Part shown: piece by piece, positions 21,201-28,300 of the stretch
Numbering within the stretch: position 1 is the first letter of the stretch
Layout of the letters: every line of letters begins with the position of its first letter
DNA from: an uncultured Anderseniella sp.
GTDB lineage: Bacteria; Pseudomonadota; Alphaproteobacteria; Rhizobiales; Aestuariivirgaceae
Assembly: GCA_947488295.1 (NCBI GenBank)
Contig: CANKYU010000001.1
Coordinates: forward strand, 186,001-250,000
DNA: 64,000 nt
Direction of reading: 5' to 3'
Translations under genes and position numbers: made by a program
Notes under the pieces: model-generated
Databases searched by the model: none
Seen by the model: the letters and a program-made list of their open reading frames with translations, nothing else
Told to the model about the DNA's origin: nothing

Positions 21201-24140
21201 AAGCGCACCGCCGTCTTCAGTGACATCACCAGTGTCCACACCGGCAATCACGGCGGCATCATTGGTGCCGTTGATAACCACGTGCACATCGAAACTCGTG
21301 CCATCCACAGAAGTGATGGTGATGGTGTCGGTGAGCGTGCTGCCGGCACCGAGTGACTGGATTGCAGCCTGGGTGTTGTCGGCGCTGTAAGATGCGTTGC
21401 CAGCGGCATCCAGCGTCAGCGCTCCATACAAGCCATTGATATTACTGGGGTTGAACTGGGCTTCGCCAGTGTCAATGTCGGTAATATTTATGGTGCCGAG
21501 ACCGGTCAGTGTGGCCGGGCTGTCATCTTCGGTGACGGTCGGCAGAACGCCCACGCTGATGACCGCTGCATCATTGGTACCATTTATCGTGACCGACACA
21601 TCATGGGTGGTGCCGTCAATTGACTGAATGGTGATGGTGTCGACCAGAGACGATCCTTCGCCGAGCGCCTGGATGGCCGGCAAGGTATTGTCTGCCGAAT
21701 AGGTCCAGTTGCCTGCAGCATCTATGGTCAGTGACCCATATGAGCCCGGTGTCGTGTTGGCATTGAAGACCTCTTCTCCCAGATCGATGTCGGAGATGGT
21801 CAGCGCGCCTGAAGCGGTCAGCGTAACCGGGTCGTCTTCTTCCTTGACGCTGCCGGTGTCCACGCCGCCAATAATGGCCGCGTCATTGGTGCCGTTGATG
21901 ACCACATCAATGTCATGGGTTGTGCCGTCGATGGTCGACACGGTGATGGTTTCGGTCAGGGTTGCCGTGGCACCCAGTTGCTGGATGGTCAGCGGCGTGT
22001 TATCCGCCGAATAGGTCCAATTACCGAGCGCATCTATGGTCAGGGAACCATGGGTGCCGGCTATTGTTTCGGGATTGAATTCGGCTTCACCGGTGTCGAC
22101 ATCGGCAACCGTCAAAATACCGGAGTCAGTCAGTGTGAGCGGATCGTCGTCTTCCGTTACGCTTGCCTGGTCATCGCCACCGACGACGGCCACGTCGTTG
22201 ACACCGGTTATGGTCACGGTGACGTTGTGGGTCGAGCCGTCAAATGACTGGACGGCGACCGTGTCCGTCGCGGTAATACCGGCACCCAGGGACTGCACGA
22301 GCAGATCCGAATTGTTCAAGGTATAGGTATAACTGCCCTGAGCAGTAAGCGCGACAGTGCCGTAGGTGCCGTTGTAATTGCCGGCCAGGAATGATGATTC
22401 CCCGGCATCGGCGTCATTCACCACCAGGATACCCAGGTCAAATGGTGGATTGCCTGCGTCTTCGGTAACTTCAGCCGTGTCATCACCCGTTACGACGGCG
22501 ACATCGTTAACGCCGTTGATGGTGACGGTCAGGTTCGAGTTTTCGGTATTGGCGAAGGCGTTTTCGGCCGTGTAGGTGAATGTCTCGGTAAGCGTTTCGC
22601 CGTCTTTGAGTTCCTGGGCCGCGCTTGAAGCAGGATCAACCAGATACGAGTACGCACCGTCGGCACTGATGGTCAACGTACCATAGGCGCCGGCAATCAC
22701 GGTGTCACCGGAAGCTGCTACCGCTGTGGCGTTGACGTTGGTGACGGTAATTCCAAGCCCGAAGTCATTGTCGAGCACGTTGCCGGTGGCCGGGACCACA
22801 TCATCTTCCGTCGTGGAATTGATGTCTGCAAAGGCCTGAACGCTGGTGTCCGACCCCTCGATGGTGACATCCAGGTCCGCTGTCGTCACCACACTGCCGT
22901 CGGTCAGGCTGTAGGTGAATGAATCAACCAGCGTATCCCCAAAGTCCAGCGCCTGAACGGCGGGAAGGTTGTTGTCCAGGTCATAGGTATAATCGCCGGT
23001 GGCACCGTCGATGGTCAGCGTGCCGTATGTACCTGCAACCAGTGTTGTGCCGGTCGGGTTGAGGCTGACGCTGTTAACCTCGACAATACCGATGGGCTGG
23101 TTTTCAATGTCGCTGTCTATGCCGAAACCGTCATCATCGGTGATAACGTTACCGGTGGCCTGCAGGTTAATGTTTTCCTGAACCGTGGCGGTGTTGTCAC
23201 TGGCAACCGGCGCGTCATTGTTGCCGGTAATTTCAATAATCAGGTCAGTATTGAGGCCGAAACCGTCTTCGGTGAAATTATAGGCAAAAGTGTCCGGGAT
23301 AATGTCATCGGCAGTAAAATCCTGAACCAGGGAGTTGTCCAGATTATAGGTGTAATCGCCGTTTGCAGCGACTTCCAGCGTTCCGAAGGTCCCGACTATG
23401 GACACGGTACCGGTGCCCGGCACTGCGATGCCGGCGATCTCGGTCAGCACATAAACTCCGGCAGGATTGTTCAGGAGATCGTCGGTGAACAGGTTGCCTG
23501 TAACGGTCAGGACAAGGTCTTCTGTTACCGGCGCGAAATCTTCCGGTGCCGTGTTGGTGTTGCCACCGCCGCCATTGTTGTCATCGACGAACTCTTCATA
23601 TGTAGGGTCGTTGCCGGGTACCCCGTCTTCGTCAGCCAGGTATGCATCGTAGGAAGCGTAAACTCGGATCCAGTCAGACCAGGTCTGGGAGTCGTCAAAA
23701 TCGAATACGGTTATCGTGAAAGTGCCGTCCTGGTGAAACCGGCGCTCTTCAATGTAGTTGTAACTGGCGGTCAGGTCATAGACATCATAAACATCATCCG
23801 TACCGTCGGTGTATCGCTCGGCAGCGAGCTCGAAACCCTGCGCTGTAACACTGTTGTTTTCTACATACTCGCCATCATTGTAGACCAGAATGTCGGTGCC
23901 GGACCCACCGATAGCAAGCGTTGTGTCATTGGCATCGTAGATGACATAGTCATCGCCATCGCCGGCGTCGATTACATCGTCGCCCAGACCGCCATCGATC
24001 CAGTCATTGTCATCGCCACCATTGATGGTGTCGTTGCCGGCATTGCCGTTGATTGTGTCATCCCCGGCAAATCCGTTGATCGTGTCATCACCGGATGTTC
24101 CATCGAGAATGTTGTCGTTGCCGTCGCCGTCTATACTCAT
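12264..24140 (-). CDS. Giant VCBS/RTX repeat adhesin with PA14, W-rich and thrombospondin-type-3-like segments
   Basis: A 3958-residue surface or secreted protein. ATG 24140 is preceded by CGGGATA; a TTG at 24161 would add 7 residues. Order: RTX nonapeptides at the very N-terminus (residues 1-90), about twenty VCBS/cadherin-like repeats of roughly 100 residues (NDAAVI-GVDTG-VTEDGG, GTYGSLTIDA-GNWTYTLDN, TVTAVDGTTHDITVTITGTND), a PA14-like domain (about 1990-2165), Asp-rich DxDxDG calcium motifs (about 3120-3465), a last VCBS repeat, then RTX repeats and the C-terminus ending NETDFLV. Three VCBS repeats contain an inserted W-rich module. The architecture is that of type I secreted biofilm adhesins of the LapA/BapA kind; ligand unknown. 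RTX at both ends is less common. Convergent with precursor 2 and the ABC exporter. Confidence 0.9.
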   Translation of the reverse strand: MSIDGDGNDNILDGTSGDDTINGFAGDDTINGNAGNDTINGGDDNDWIDGGLGDDVIDAGDGDDYVIYDANDTTLAIGGSGTDILVYNDGEYVENNSVTAQGFELAAERYTDGTDDVYDVYDLTASYNYIEERRFHQDGTFTITVFDFDDSQTWSDWIRVYASYDAYLADEDGVPGNDPTYEEFVDDNNGGGGNTNTAPEDFAPVTEDLVLTVTGNLFTDDLLNNPAGVYVLTEIAGIAVPGTGTVSIVGTFGTLEVAANGDYTYNLDNSLVQDFTADDIIPDTFAYNFTEDGFGLNTDLIIEITGNNDAPVASDNTATVQENINLQATGNVITDDDGFGIDSDIENQPIGIVEVNSVSLNPTGTTLVAGTYGTLTIDGATGDYTYDLDNNLPAVQALDFGDTLVDSFTYSLTDGSVVTTADLDVTIEGSDTSVQAFADINSTTEDDVVPATGNVLDNDFGLGITVTNVNATAVAASGDTVIAGAYGTLTISADGAYSYLVDPASSAAQELKDGETLTETFTYTAENAFANTENSNLTVTINGVNDVAVVTGDDTAEVTEDAGNPPFDLGILVVNDADAGESSFLAGNYNGTYGTVALTAQGSYTYTLNNSDLLVQSLGAGITATDTVAVQSFDGSTHNVTVTITGVNDVAVVGGDDQASVTEDDDPLTLTDSGILTVADVDTGEAEFNPETIAGTHGSLTIDALGNWTYSADNTPLTIQQLGATATLTETITVSTIDGTTHDIDVVINGTNDAAIIGGVDTGSVKEEDDPVTLTASGALTISDIDLGEEVFNANTTPGSYGSLTIDAAGNWTYSADNTLPAIQALGEGSSLVDTITIQSIDGTTHDVSVTINGTNDAAVISVGVLPTVTEDDSPATLTGLGTINITDIDTGEAQFNPSNINGLYGALTLDAAGNASYSADNTQAAIQSLGAGSTLTDTITITSVDGTSFDVHVVINGTNDAAVIAGVDTGDVTEDGGALQVTTGTLTISDIDTGEELFTVGASAGTYGSVTIDANGNWTYTLDNANAAVQALPRGATMNDVVTITAIDGTTHDITVTITGTNDAAVIGGVDTGGVTEDGGVAETVSGTLTISDVDTGEEVFIPGTFGPGTIEHYGAIQLSVSQTNAYQFSDGVNPPITLTQTGADIGPNSFSGWSAIQVEATDTGFLVLWNHTDGRYITWQTDAAGVYQTSTVVQPAELSGLEPQFSADLDSDGFIDGEAAPQLLTGTYGSLTIDAAGNWTYALDNANADVQALPLDATLTDTVSVAAIDGTAHDITVTITGTNDAAVIAGVDTGGVTEDGGVAETVSGTLTISDIDTGEELFRPGTYGPETIEHNGAYQLSVNAGGLYEINNGIDTPVTMFYNGGDVGPGTLSGWSAIQAEATDTGFSVLWNHTDGRYVHWELDAAGVYQTSSLVQPAGLSALEPVFAADLDNDGLIDGAAAPQVHVGAYGSLTIDAAGNWTYTLDNDNAAVQALGLNTTMTDTVTVSAIDGTTHDISVTITGTNDAAVIAGVDTGAVTEDGGALQVTTGTLTVSDGDTGEELFTVGTVAGTYGSLTIDAAGAWTYTLDNANAAVQALPLNATLNDVVTVTSVDGTTHDVTITISGTNDAAVIAGVDTGNVTEDGGVLQVTTGTLTISDVDTGEELFAAGGATGTYGSVAIDASGNWTYTLDNANAAVQALPLNATLNDVVTVTAVDGTTHDITVTITGINDAAVVGGDDQGAVTEDNDPATLADTGLLTISDVDTGEAVFTAETIVGAFGSLTINAAGNWTYTADNTQPAIQSLGQGETATDTITVSAIDGTTHNIDVVITGINDAPETGLDDIGTITSNGTSILVSSLLSNDTDAEGDTLTLTEIDGNAIAPGGSVAVRDGTVTMSGDGSTLTFIPTPSYSGPTSFNYTASDGIDTGEGTVTTEIEAVAGDDSLVVSEDAFGTVNVLANDDVVVSTVTGFTITTQPANGSLVVNPDLTVTYTPDPDYNGPDQFEYQFTGMSAGLEFEFYRRAPDDDTVHNITDENITATGIATEFNVSELAFEFQNNTNTYGFRYTGYIYFETAGLYTFSTTSDDGSNLSIDGNEIVDNDGIHSAVTETGQLNVTTPGYYPLEILFFEDTGDDILEVTVSGPDTGNVEMDLFASGLVGHSLRTDTATIDITVNPVNDPAAIAGVDTGTLTEDETAPQLATSGALTISDIDDPAEEVFAAGNFNGDIGSVAIDAAGNWTYTAPSDNASIQALGAGETLIDTVTVSSVDGTQHDITITITGTNDAAVIGGGDTGGVIEDGGATEAVSGALTISDVDTGEELFAAGASAGTYGSVTIDANGNWTYTLDNANADVQALPVNATLNDVVTITAVDGTTHDITITINGTNDAAVIGGVATGGVTEDGGVAETVSGVLTISDIDTGEELFTVGTSVGTFGSVSIDAAGAWTYTLDNANVAVQALPLDATMNDVVTVTAIDGTTHDITITITGTNDAAVIAGVDTGGVTEDGGVAEVVSGTLTISDIDTGEELFRPGTYGPETIEHNGLTQLSVSQTNAYEFSDGINAPIILTQTGADIGPDSFSGWSAIQAEATDTGFSVLWNHTDGRYIIWQTDAAGVYQSSTVVQPAELTGLEPVFVADLDNDGFIDGEAAPQIQAGTYGSLTIDAAGNWTYTLDNANADVQALPLNATLNDVVTVTAVDGTTHDITVTITGTNDAAVIAGVDTGNVTEDGGPLQVTTGTLTISDIDTGEELFTVGGATGTYGSVAIDANGNWTYTLDNANAAVQALPLNATLNDVVTVTAIDGTTHDITITITGTNDAAVIAGVDTGDVTEDGGPLQITTGTLTISDVDTGEALFTAGGATGTYGSATIDANGNWTYTLDNANAAVQALPLNATMNDVVTVTAIDGTTHDITITITGTNDAATIAGVDTGDVTEDGGAQQVTTGTLTIADTDTGEEQFTVDTVAGTYGSLAIDANGNWTYTLDNANAAVQALPPAATLNDVVTVTAVDGTTHDITVTINGTNDPTVAVDEAPVVVAPGQTVNIDVLANDSDVDNVTQTVTGIIDPADPSIVLQFDGSSQVTLASGTVIELMGDGTLNITEGVVPADIETFQYEVTSSDGGTAQATVTLHIDTDGDTIANLVDIDDDNDGIIDINEAVQATGSDSGIDGALLSANVSFGISSADLNDQDGDHVLTSVTVDGKTFTDFVLPDSYAHNFTASVDLTYQKDGATEASFSGSVDWNADILPAFQSTDLNDYQESTSDFNDGDYYQLSYNTPLFVTAGTFVGVTERGGNNPVEIRAYDSNGDPLGDKILVSGSDYLDTGARQNSTQNAEMAIYALDDLAPVGSDIASIRVFIPENTGGPDGKVFVFGDGVAFGGGNRLDLDSDNDGITDNVEAQATDNYIAPSGVDVDQDGLDDAYDADTGSTDAVQSAGLTPVDSDGDGFADYVDFDSDDDGLNDAEERGDGGPTSAASTADADGDGLLDVFEGSDANDGFDVNDENIDDVSGNFNLGGVPNLLPDGSNADNSIDLAFRDVNDAPVAADNTAGVTEDTDLDHTGNVLTDDDGSGVDSDVEGDSLSVTGAGGSPVPLFGSATIVGVYGTLQISRDGAYTYTLDNTNPAVQALAPGETLTEILGYEISDGSLTATASLTITINGTADDPIIIQGDGNDNELYGADNDDVIDGLDSDDTISGFGGDDTLNGGNGADTLIGGAGADTLNGGSGFDWASYRTATEGVVVNLSDTSQNTGDAAGDQYSDIDMYEGSAFNDTLIGNTKGNFLAGGEGDDTLAGGAGNDALVGGLGADVLNGGEGFDNAAYVYATSGVTVDLSNAANNTGEAFGDTFIGIEMVQGSLFDDTITGDTGDNWLYGYGGNDTVNGGAGADVIFGNDGSDILSGGAGSDTFYFLTGDTGTDTITDFEDDFDQLDLRFSGSFSSTQQVLDAASSSGADTVIDLGGGNSIVLQNFAFSNFNETDFLV
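15130..22240 (-). repeat. Tandem VCBS-coding repeats, about 300-312 bp each, some enlarged to about 670 bp
   Basis: Within the adhesin gene the phrase GTGATGTCATGGGTGGTGCC or a close variant recurs near 15165, 15471, 15777, 16085, 16749, 17059, 19025, 19335, 19645, 20310, 20975 and further on. The units are nearly identical at DNA level, so they probably exchange sequence by recombination. Larger spacing before about 16750, 20310 and 20975 reflects a W-rich module inserted inside a unit (about 16240-16600, 19790-20160 and 20460-20830). These repeats are coding, not CRISPR. Confidence 0.85.
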
Positions 24141-24330
24141 TATCGGATATCCCGATTGCAACCGGTCCGGGCCCGCCGATTTACTGACTCAATACACATA
24201 ACCAACTACCCGTCGCTCCAGTGGGTTTACGCACTCAGGATGCCGCATGAACGGAATCCCAGCCGCGCAAAGCTACCGGCAGAGCCCTAAAAGAGTCTTT
24301 ACGGACGAATCGAAATTGAGAATGTCTGTG

Positions 24331-24390
24331 TTCAACAGGCCTAATTTATGCCGGATGCATGGTGCATGATCCGACATTCAACAGGCCTAA
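24331..24390. repeat. 14-bp direct repeat TTCAACAGGCCTAA, two copies
   Basis: Copies lie at 24331-24344 and 24377-24390 (46-base period) in the 298-base gap between the divergent adhesin and DUF218 genes. A smaller echo, GATGCAT and GGTGCATGATCC, lies between them. The exact repetition and divergent-promoter position suggest a protein-binding site, but chance duplication is possible. Confidence 0.4.
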
Positions 24391-24438
24391 ACAATCGCTC
24401 GACAAATCGAGCCGACACGCGCCAAACTGCGGATTACC

Positions 24439-25215
24439 ATGTCCCTATTCCTCGACAAAATTATCCCGCTGTTTGTCTACCCTGTCGGCTTTGCGGTTCT
24501 GGCGGGGCTGGCATGCCTGTTTTCATTTGCGCTGGGCAGACGCCGCAAAGCGGCAGTCTGGATCACGCTGGGGACACTTTATCTTTGGCTGGCGGCCACT
24601 CCAGTCGTGGCATTGATGCTGATCAACTCGCTTGAGAAACAATATCCCGTTGTAAATATCGACACGCTACCGAAGGCGGATGTGGTTATCGTACTCGGCG
24701 GCGTGAGCGTTCAGTCGCAGGAATTCAACCCCTATACAGACCTGAAATCCGGCGCGGATCGTATCCTGCATGGGGCGCGACTGCTCAAGGCAGGCAAGGT
24801 GGAGCGGATTCTGGTGAGCAGCGGTCGTCCTGTTTCGCAGCTTGATTCAAGGTCGGAAGCAGGTGTAATTGCCGGATTTCTGCGGGAATTTGGTGTCGAT
24901 GATGCAGCTATCGTGCTGGAAAGCGAGGCCCGAAACACGCGGGAAAACGCCGTCAACAGTCTGGCGCTCATGCGGGAGAAGGGCTTCTCATCCGCCCTGC
25001 TGGTTACATCTGCCCTGCATATGCCGCGTGCAGCAGCCGTGTTCCGGAAGGCTGGCGTAACCTTTACCCCGGTTTCAATCGATACCCTGTCATCATCCAT
25101 CGAAGCCAGAACGGTGTTCGCGTACCTGCCAAATTCCAAAGCGCTCGACTACTCGACACAGTCGATCAAGGAGTGGATCGGCATGCTGGTCTACTATTTG
25201 CGCGGATGGACCTGA
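24439..25215 (+). CDS. YdcF/ElyC family membrane protein (DUF218)
   Basis: A 258-residue protein with two N-terminal membrane helices (about residues 9-33 and 39-62) and a DUF218 domain. VVIVLGG opens the domain, followed by GADRILHGARLLKAGKVERILVSSG, then ESEARNTRENAVNSL and LLVTSALHMPRAAAVFRKAG. This is the ElyC/SanA/YdcF fold, whose E. coli member ElyC acts in envelope and peptidoglycan homeostasis. The domain probably faces the periplasm. It stands alone between two giant secreted-protein genes, so no operon partner is implied. Confidence 0.9.
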   Translation: MSLFLDKIIPLFVYPVGFAVLAGLACLFSFALGRRRKAAVWITLGTLYLWLAATPVVALMLINSLEKQYPVVNIDTLPKADVVIVLGGVSVQSQEFNPYTDLKSGADRILHGARLLKAGKVERILVSSGRPVSQLDSRSEAGVIAGFLREFGVDDAAIVLESEARNTRENAVNSLALMREKGFSSALLVTSALHMPRAAAVFRKAGVTFTPVSIDTLSSSIEARTVFAYLPNSKALDYSTQSIKEWIGMLVYYLRGWT

Positions 25216-25376
25216 CAAATGGTCTGAATTGCTCGGATTGCGAGTCACCGGGTGGCGTAAGATTCAGTCAACCACGATGATGCCTGTGTAGAGCAAATTT
25301 GACATAAATTAACCGGGCCGGGATTCACTGCTCGCATGGCTGTGTGCGAATTGTCGTTTGCAGCGGGAGAGTTAGT

Positions 25377-28300
25377 ATGAGTAACGGCATCATTTTCGAT
25401 ATCTTTGATTTGGGTGAAGCGCCTGAATTTATTGATCAAATTGCACTTGTCCCGAATGTGGACCTGACTGCGGGAACGCAGGTGGAAGTGGTTTTCCCAG
25501 GCGCTGCGGAAGGCGCCGGTGAAACCGTCACGTTCACCCTGGCAGGCAACGTTTCTGCTGGACAACCTATAGTGGTGGATGTGCAGACCGGTGAAAACCT
25601 TTCACGTGGTGAACACGGGGTAAATGATGCATGGACACGGATCGATACCGCTGTTGCAACAATAGAGCAGGCGGTGCTGACGCCCGGGGCTGAACCCGGA
25701 GCATCCACCGCCTCTGCATTTGATGTGACCGACGAAATGGCACCTGAACTGGCCGATGCAGCCAGCGCTGCCGGTGTGCAGGTCGTGTTTGTCGATGCCA
25801 ATGCGGACAACCTCCAGCAGCTCATGGACGGAATTGATCCGTTCTATGAAATTCACGTCATTGACGCAGGACAGGACGGTGTAGCCTTCATGGCGTCCAT
25901 TCTGGAAGGCCGCTCCGATCTTGAGGCTGTACACATTATCTCTCACGGCCAGCCCGGCCAGCTGCAACTTGGCGATACGATGGTGGATGCCGCCAGCATC
26001 GCCGGCGACCAGGCGCAATTGTGGAGCCAGATCGGCGCCAGCCTGGCAGATGCAGGCGACATGCTGATTTACGGCTGTGATTTTGGCGAAGGCCGGCTTG
26101 GCAGCCTGACGGTTGAAGCACTGTCCCAGGCAACGGGCGCCGATGTGTCGGCGTCTGATGACGATACCGGTTCTGCCGGACTTGGCGGTGACTGGGATCT
26201 GGAAGTGACGGCGGGAAGTGTTGAGGCACAAGCCATCGCCGTAGAGGAATTTGACGGCCTGCTGGAACTGGACCAGGCCGAAATCACGGTTCCCGCAACC
26301 AATCAGGCCGATACGCTGGCGCAGAACATCTTTGGTGCGGGTGTTACCATCAACTCCGCCTCCTATACCGGTGCGGCATCCCAGGCGGCGACATTTTCCG
26401 GGGCGCTGGATGGCGCAGGATCTGCCTTCCTCGGGTTTGATTCCGGGGTGATCTTTTCGACCGGTAACGCCAACGGTGTTGTCGGAACGGCTGCGGCCGA
26501 CAATTTCGGCACAGACATTACAGATCCCGGCGCAACCGACGGTGATCCGGACTTCAATTCCCTGGAAGACGGCATCAGCACGTTTGATGCATCGTTTCTG
26601 GAAGCAAACATCACATCCACTACGGGCGTGTTGACCCTGCAATTTGTATTCGGCTCGGATGAGTACAATGAATATGTCTATGCCGGTTTCAATGACTCCA
26701 TCGGCATCTGGATCAATGGCGTCAACTATGCCGTGACGACGGACGGCCAGCAGGTGGGTATCGACACGATAAACAGTGCCGGAACCATCGCTCCGACCAG
26801 CAATCAGAGCGCCGACGCGAATGATCCGAACTCAACTCATGATCCGACTGACGGGGTCTATGAATCGGCCAACCAGTCACTGCACATCACCCGTACCACC
26901 GAGCCGACTCAGATGGACGGGTACACCACCACCCTGTCGGTGAACATTAACCTGCAGATCGGGGTGGCCACCGACATCAAGATCGGCATCGCCGATACCG
27001 GTGACGCGATTTATGATTCCTGGCTGATCGTGCGTGAAAACAGCTTTGAGAGCGTGCTTGCGGCTTTCGAGGACGAAGTTGTGACAACCCCGAACACGAG
27101 TGTGGTCATTTCCCCGCTGGATAATGATTTCAGCGATACCTACACTGCGGCAGACTTGACCATTACCAAGATCAATGGTGAGGTTGTGGATCTGGTGGTG
27201 AACCCGTCTGTAACACTGCCTTCGGGGGTTATTGTCACACTCAATGCCGACAAGACGCTGACCGTTGATCCCGACGGTAACGCCCTTTCGCATGACACGT
27301 TTACCTACGAGATAACAGACCCGGATGGCCAGACCGCGGTTGGCCTCGTGGGAATGAACACCAACGGCGCGCCGTTGCTGAACCTTGATCCGGACAATTC
27401 CGGGGGCGGGTTCGACAACCGTGGATTTGATGCTTTTTTCAATACCAACACCGGTGATGCGGTAAACATCGCTGACTCTGATGTTGATATTACCGATCTG
27501 AATTCGCCCGATCTGACATCCATGACCATCAATGTGTCCGACATTGTGGATGGCAACAATGAGGTGTTGAACATTGGAGGGACGAATTTTCCGCTGCTCA
27601 CAGATGCCGTCGGCACCGTGGTGGCCGCCGGTGGCGTCAATTTCCAGGTGAATTATGACACCAGCGGCACACCTGACGCCTTCTTCATTACGGTCCAGGG
27701 CGGCGGCACCGCTTCTCAGGCCGAATGGGAAGCCCTGATTGCTTCAATTACCTATGACAATACGAGCCCGTCAGCGACCTCTGGCACCCGCGAGTTCGAT
27801 ATTTACGTCAATGATGGCACCAACAATTCAAACGTTGGTGAAGCGATCGTTCATGTGGCGGCGCCAAACGCGACAATTGGTGGAACGGATACCGGGTCGG
27901 TCACTGAAGACTCCGCTCCGTTCAGTCTGACAACCGGCGGTACCCTGACTATCGCAGATCCCGACAATGGCCAGGCCCAGTTCATCTCCAGTACCTATGG
28001 TGGTACCTATGGCGATGTCACCATCAACCCGCTCGGTGGCTGGACATACACAGCGAGCAATCTCAACCCTGTGATCGATGCGCTGGACGCTGGTGAAACG
28101 CTGACTGACGTCATAAGTGTCACATCGGTGGACGGCACGAGCCACGACATCACCATCACCATTAACGGCGCCAATGACGCGCCGGTCGCCAATCCGGATC
28201 TGCTGACGGTGAACTCCGATGATACCATACCGACGACTGGCAACGTCCTTACCGATGGCTCGCCCGACTATGACCCTGAAGGCGACGTGCTGACAGTCAT

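Noticed and set aside
15130..22240. CRISPR-like or satellite array
   Set aside because: Unit length near 300 bases, continuous coding frame and VCBS protein pattern show these are adhesin repeats.
15165..22250. Series of plus-strand frames (up to 342 codons) opposite the adhesin
   Set aside because: Gly/Asp/Ile-rich repeats are the complement of VCBS codons; no start sites or families.
25299..25327. TTGACA promoter before the 2020-residue protein
   Set aside because: A perfect -35 is present, but the sequence 17 bases later (GATTCA) is a poor -10.
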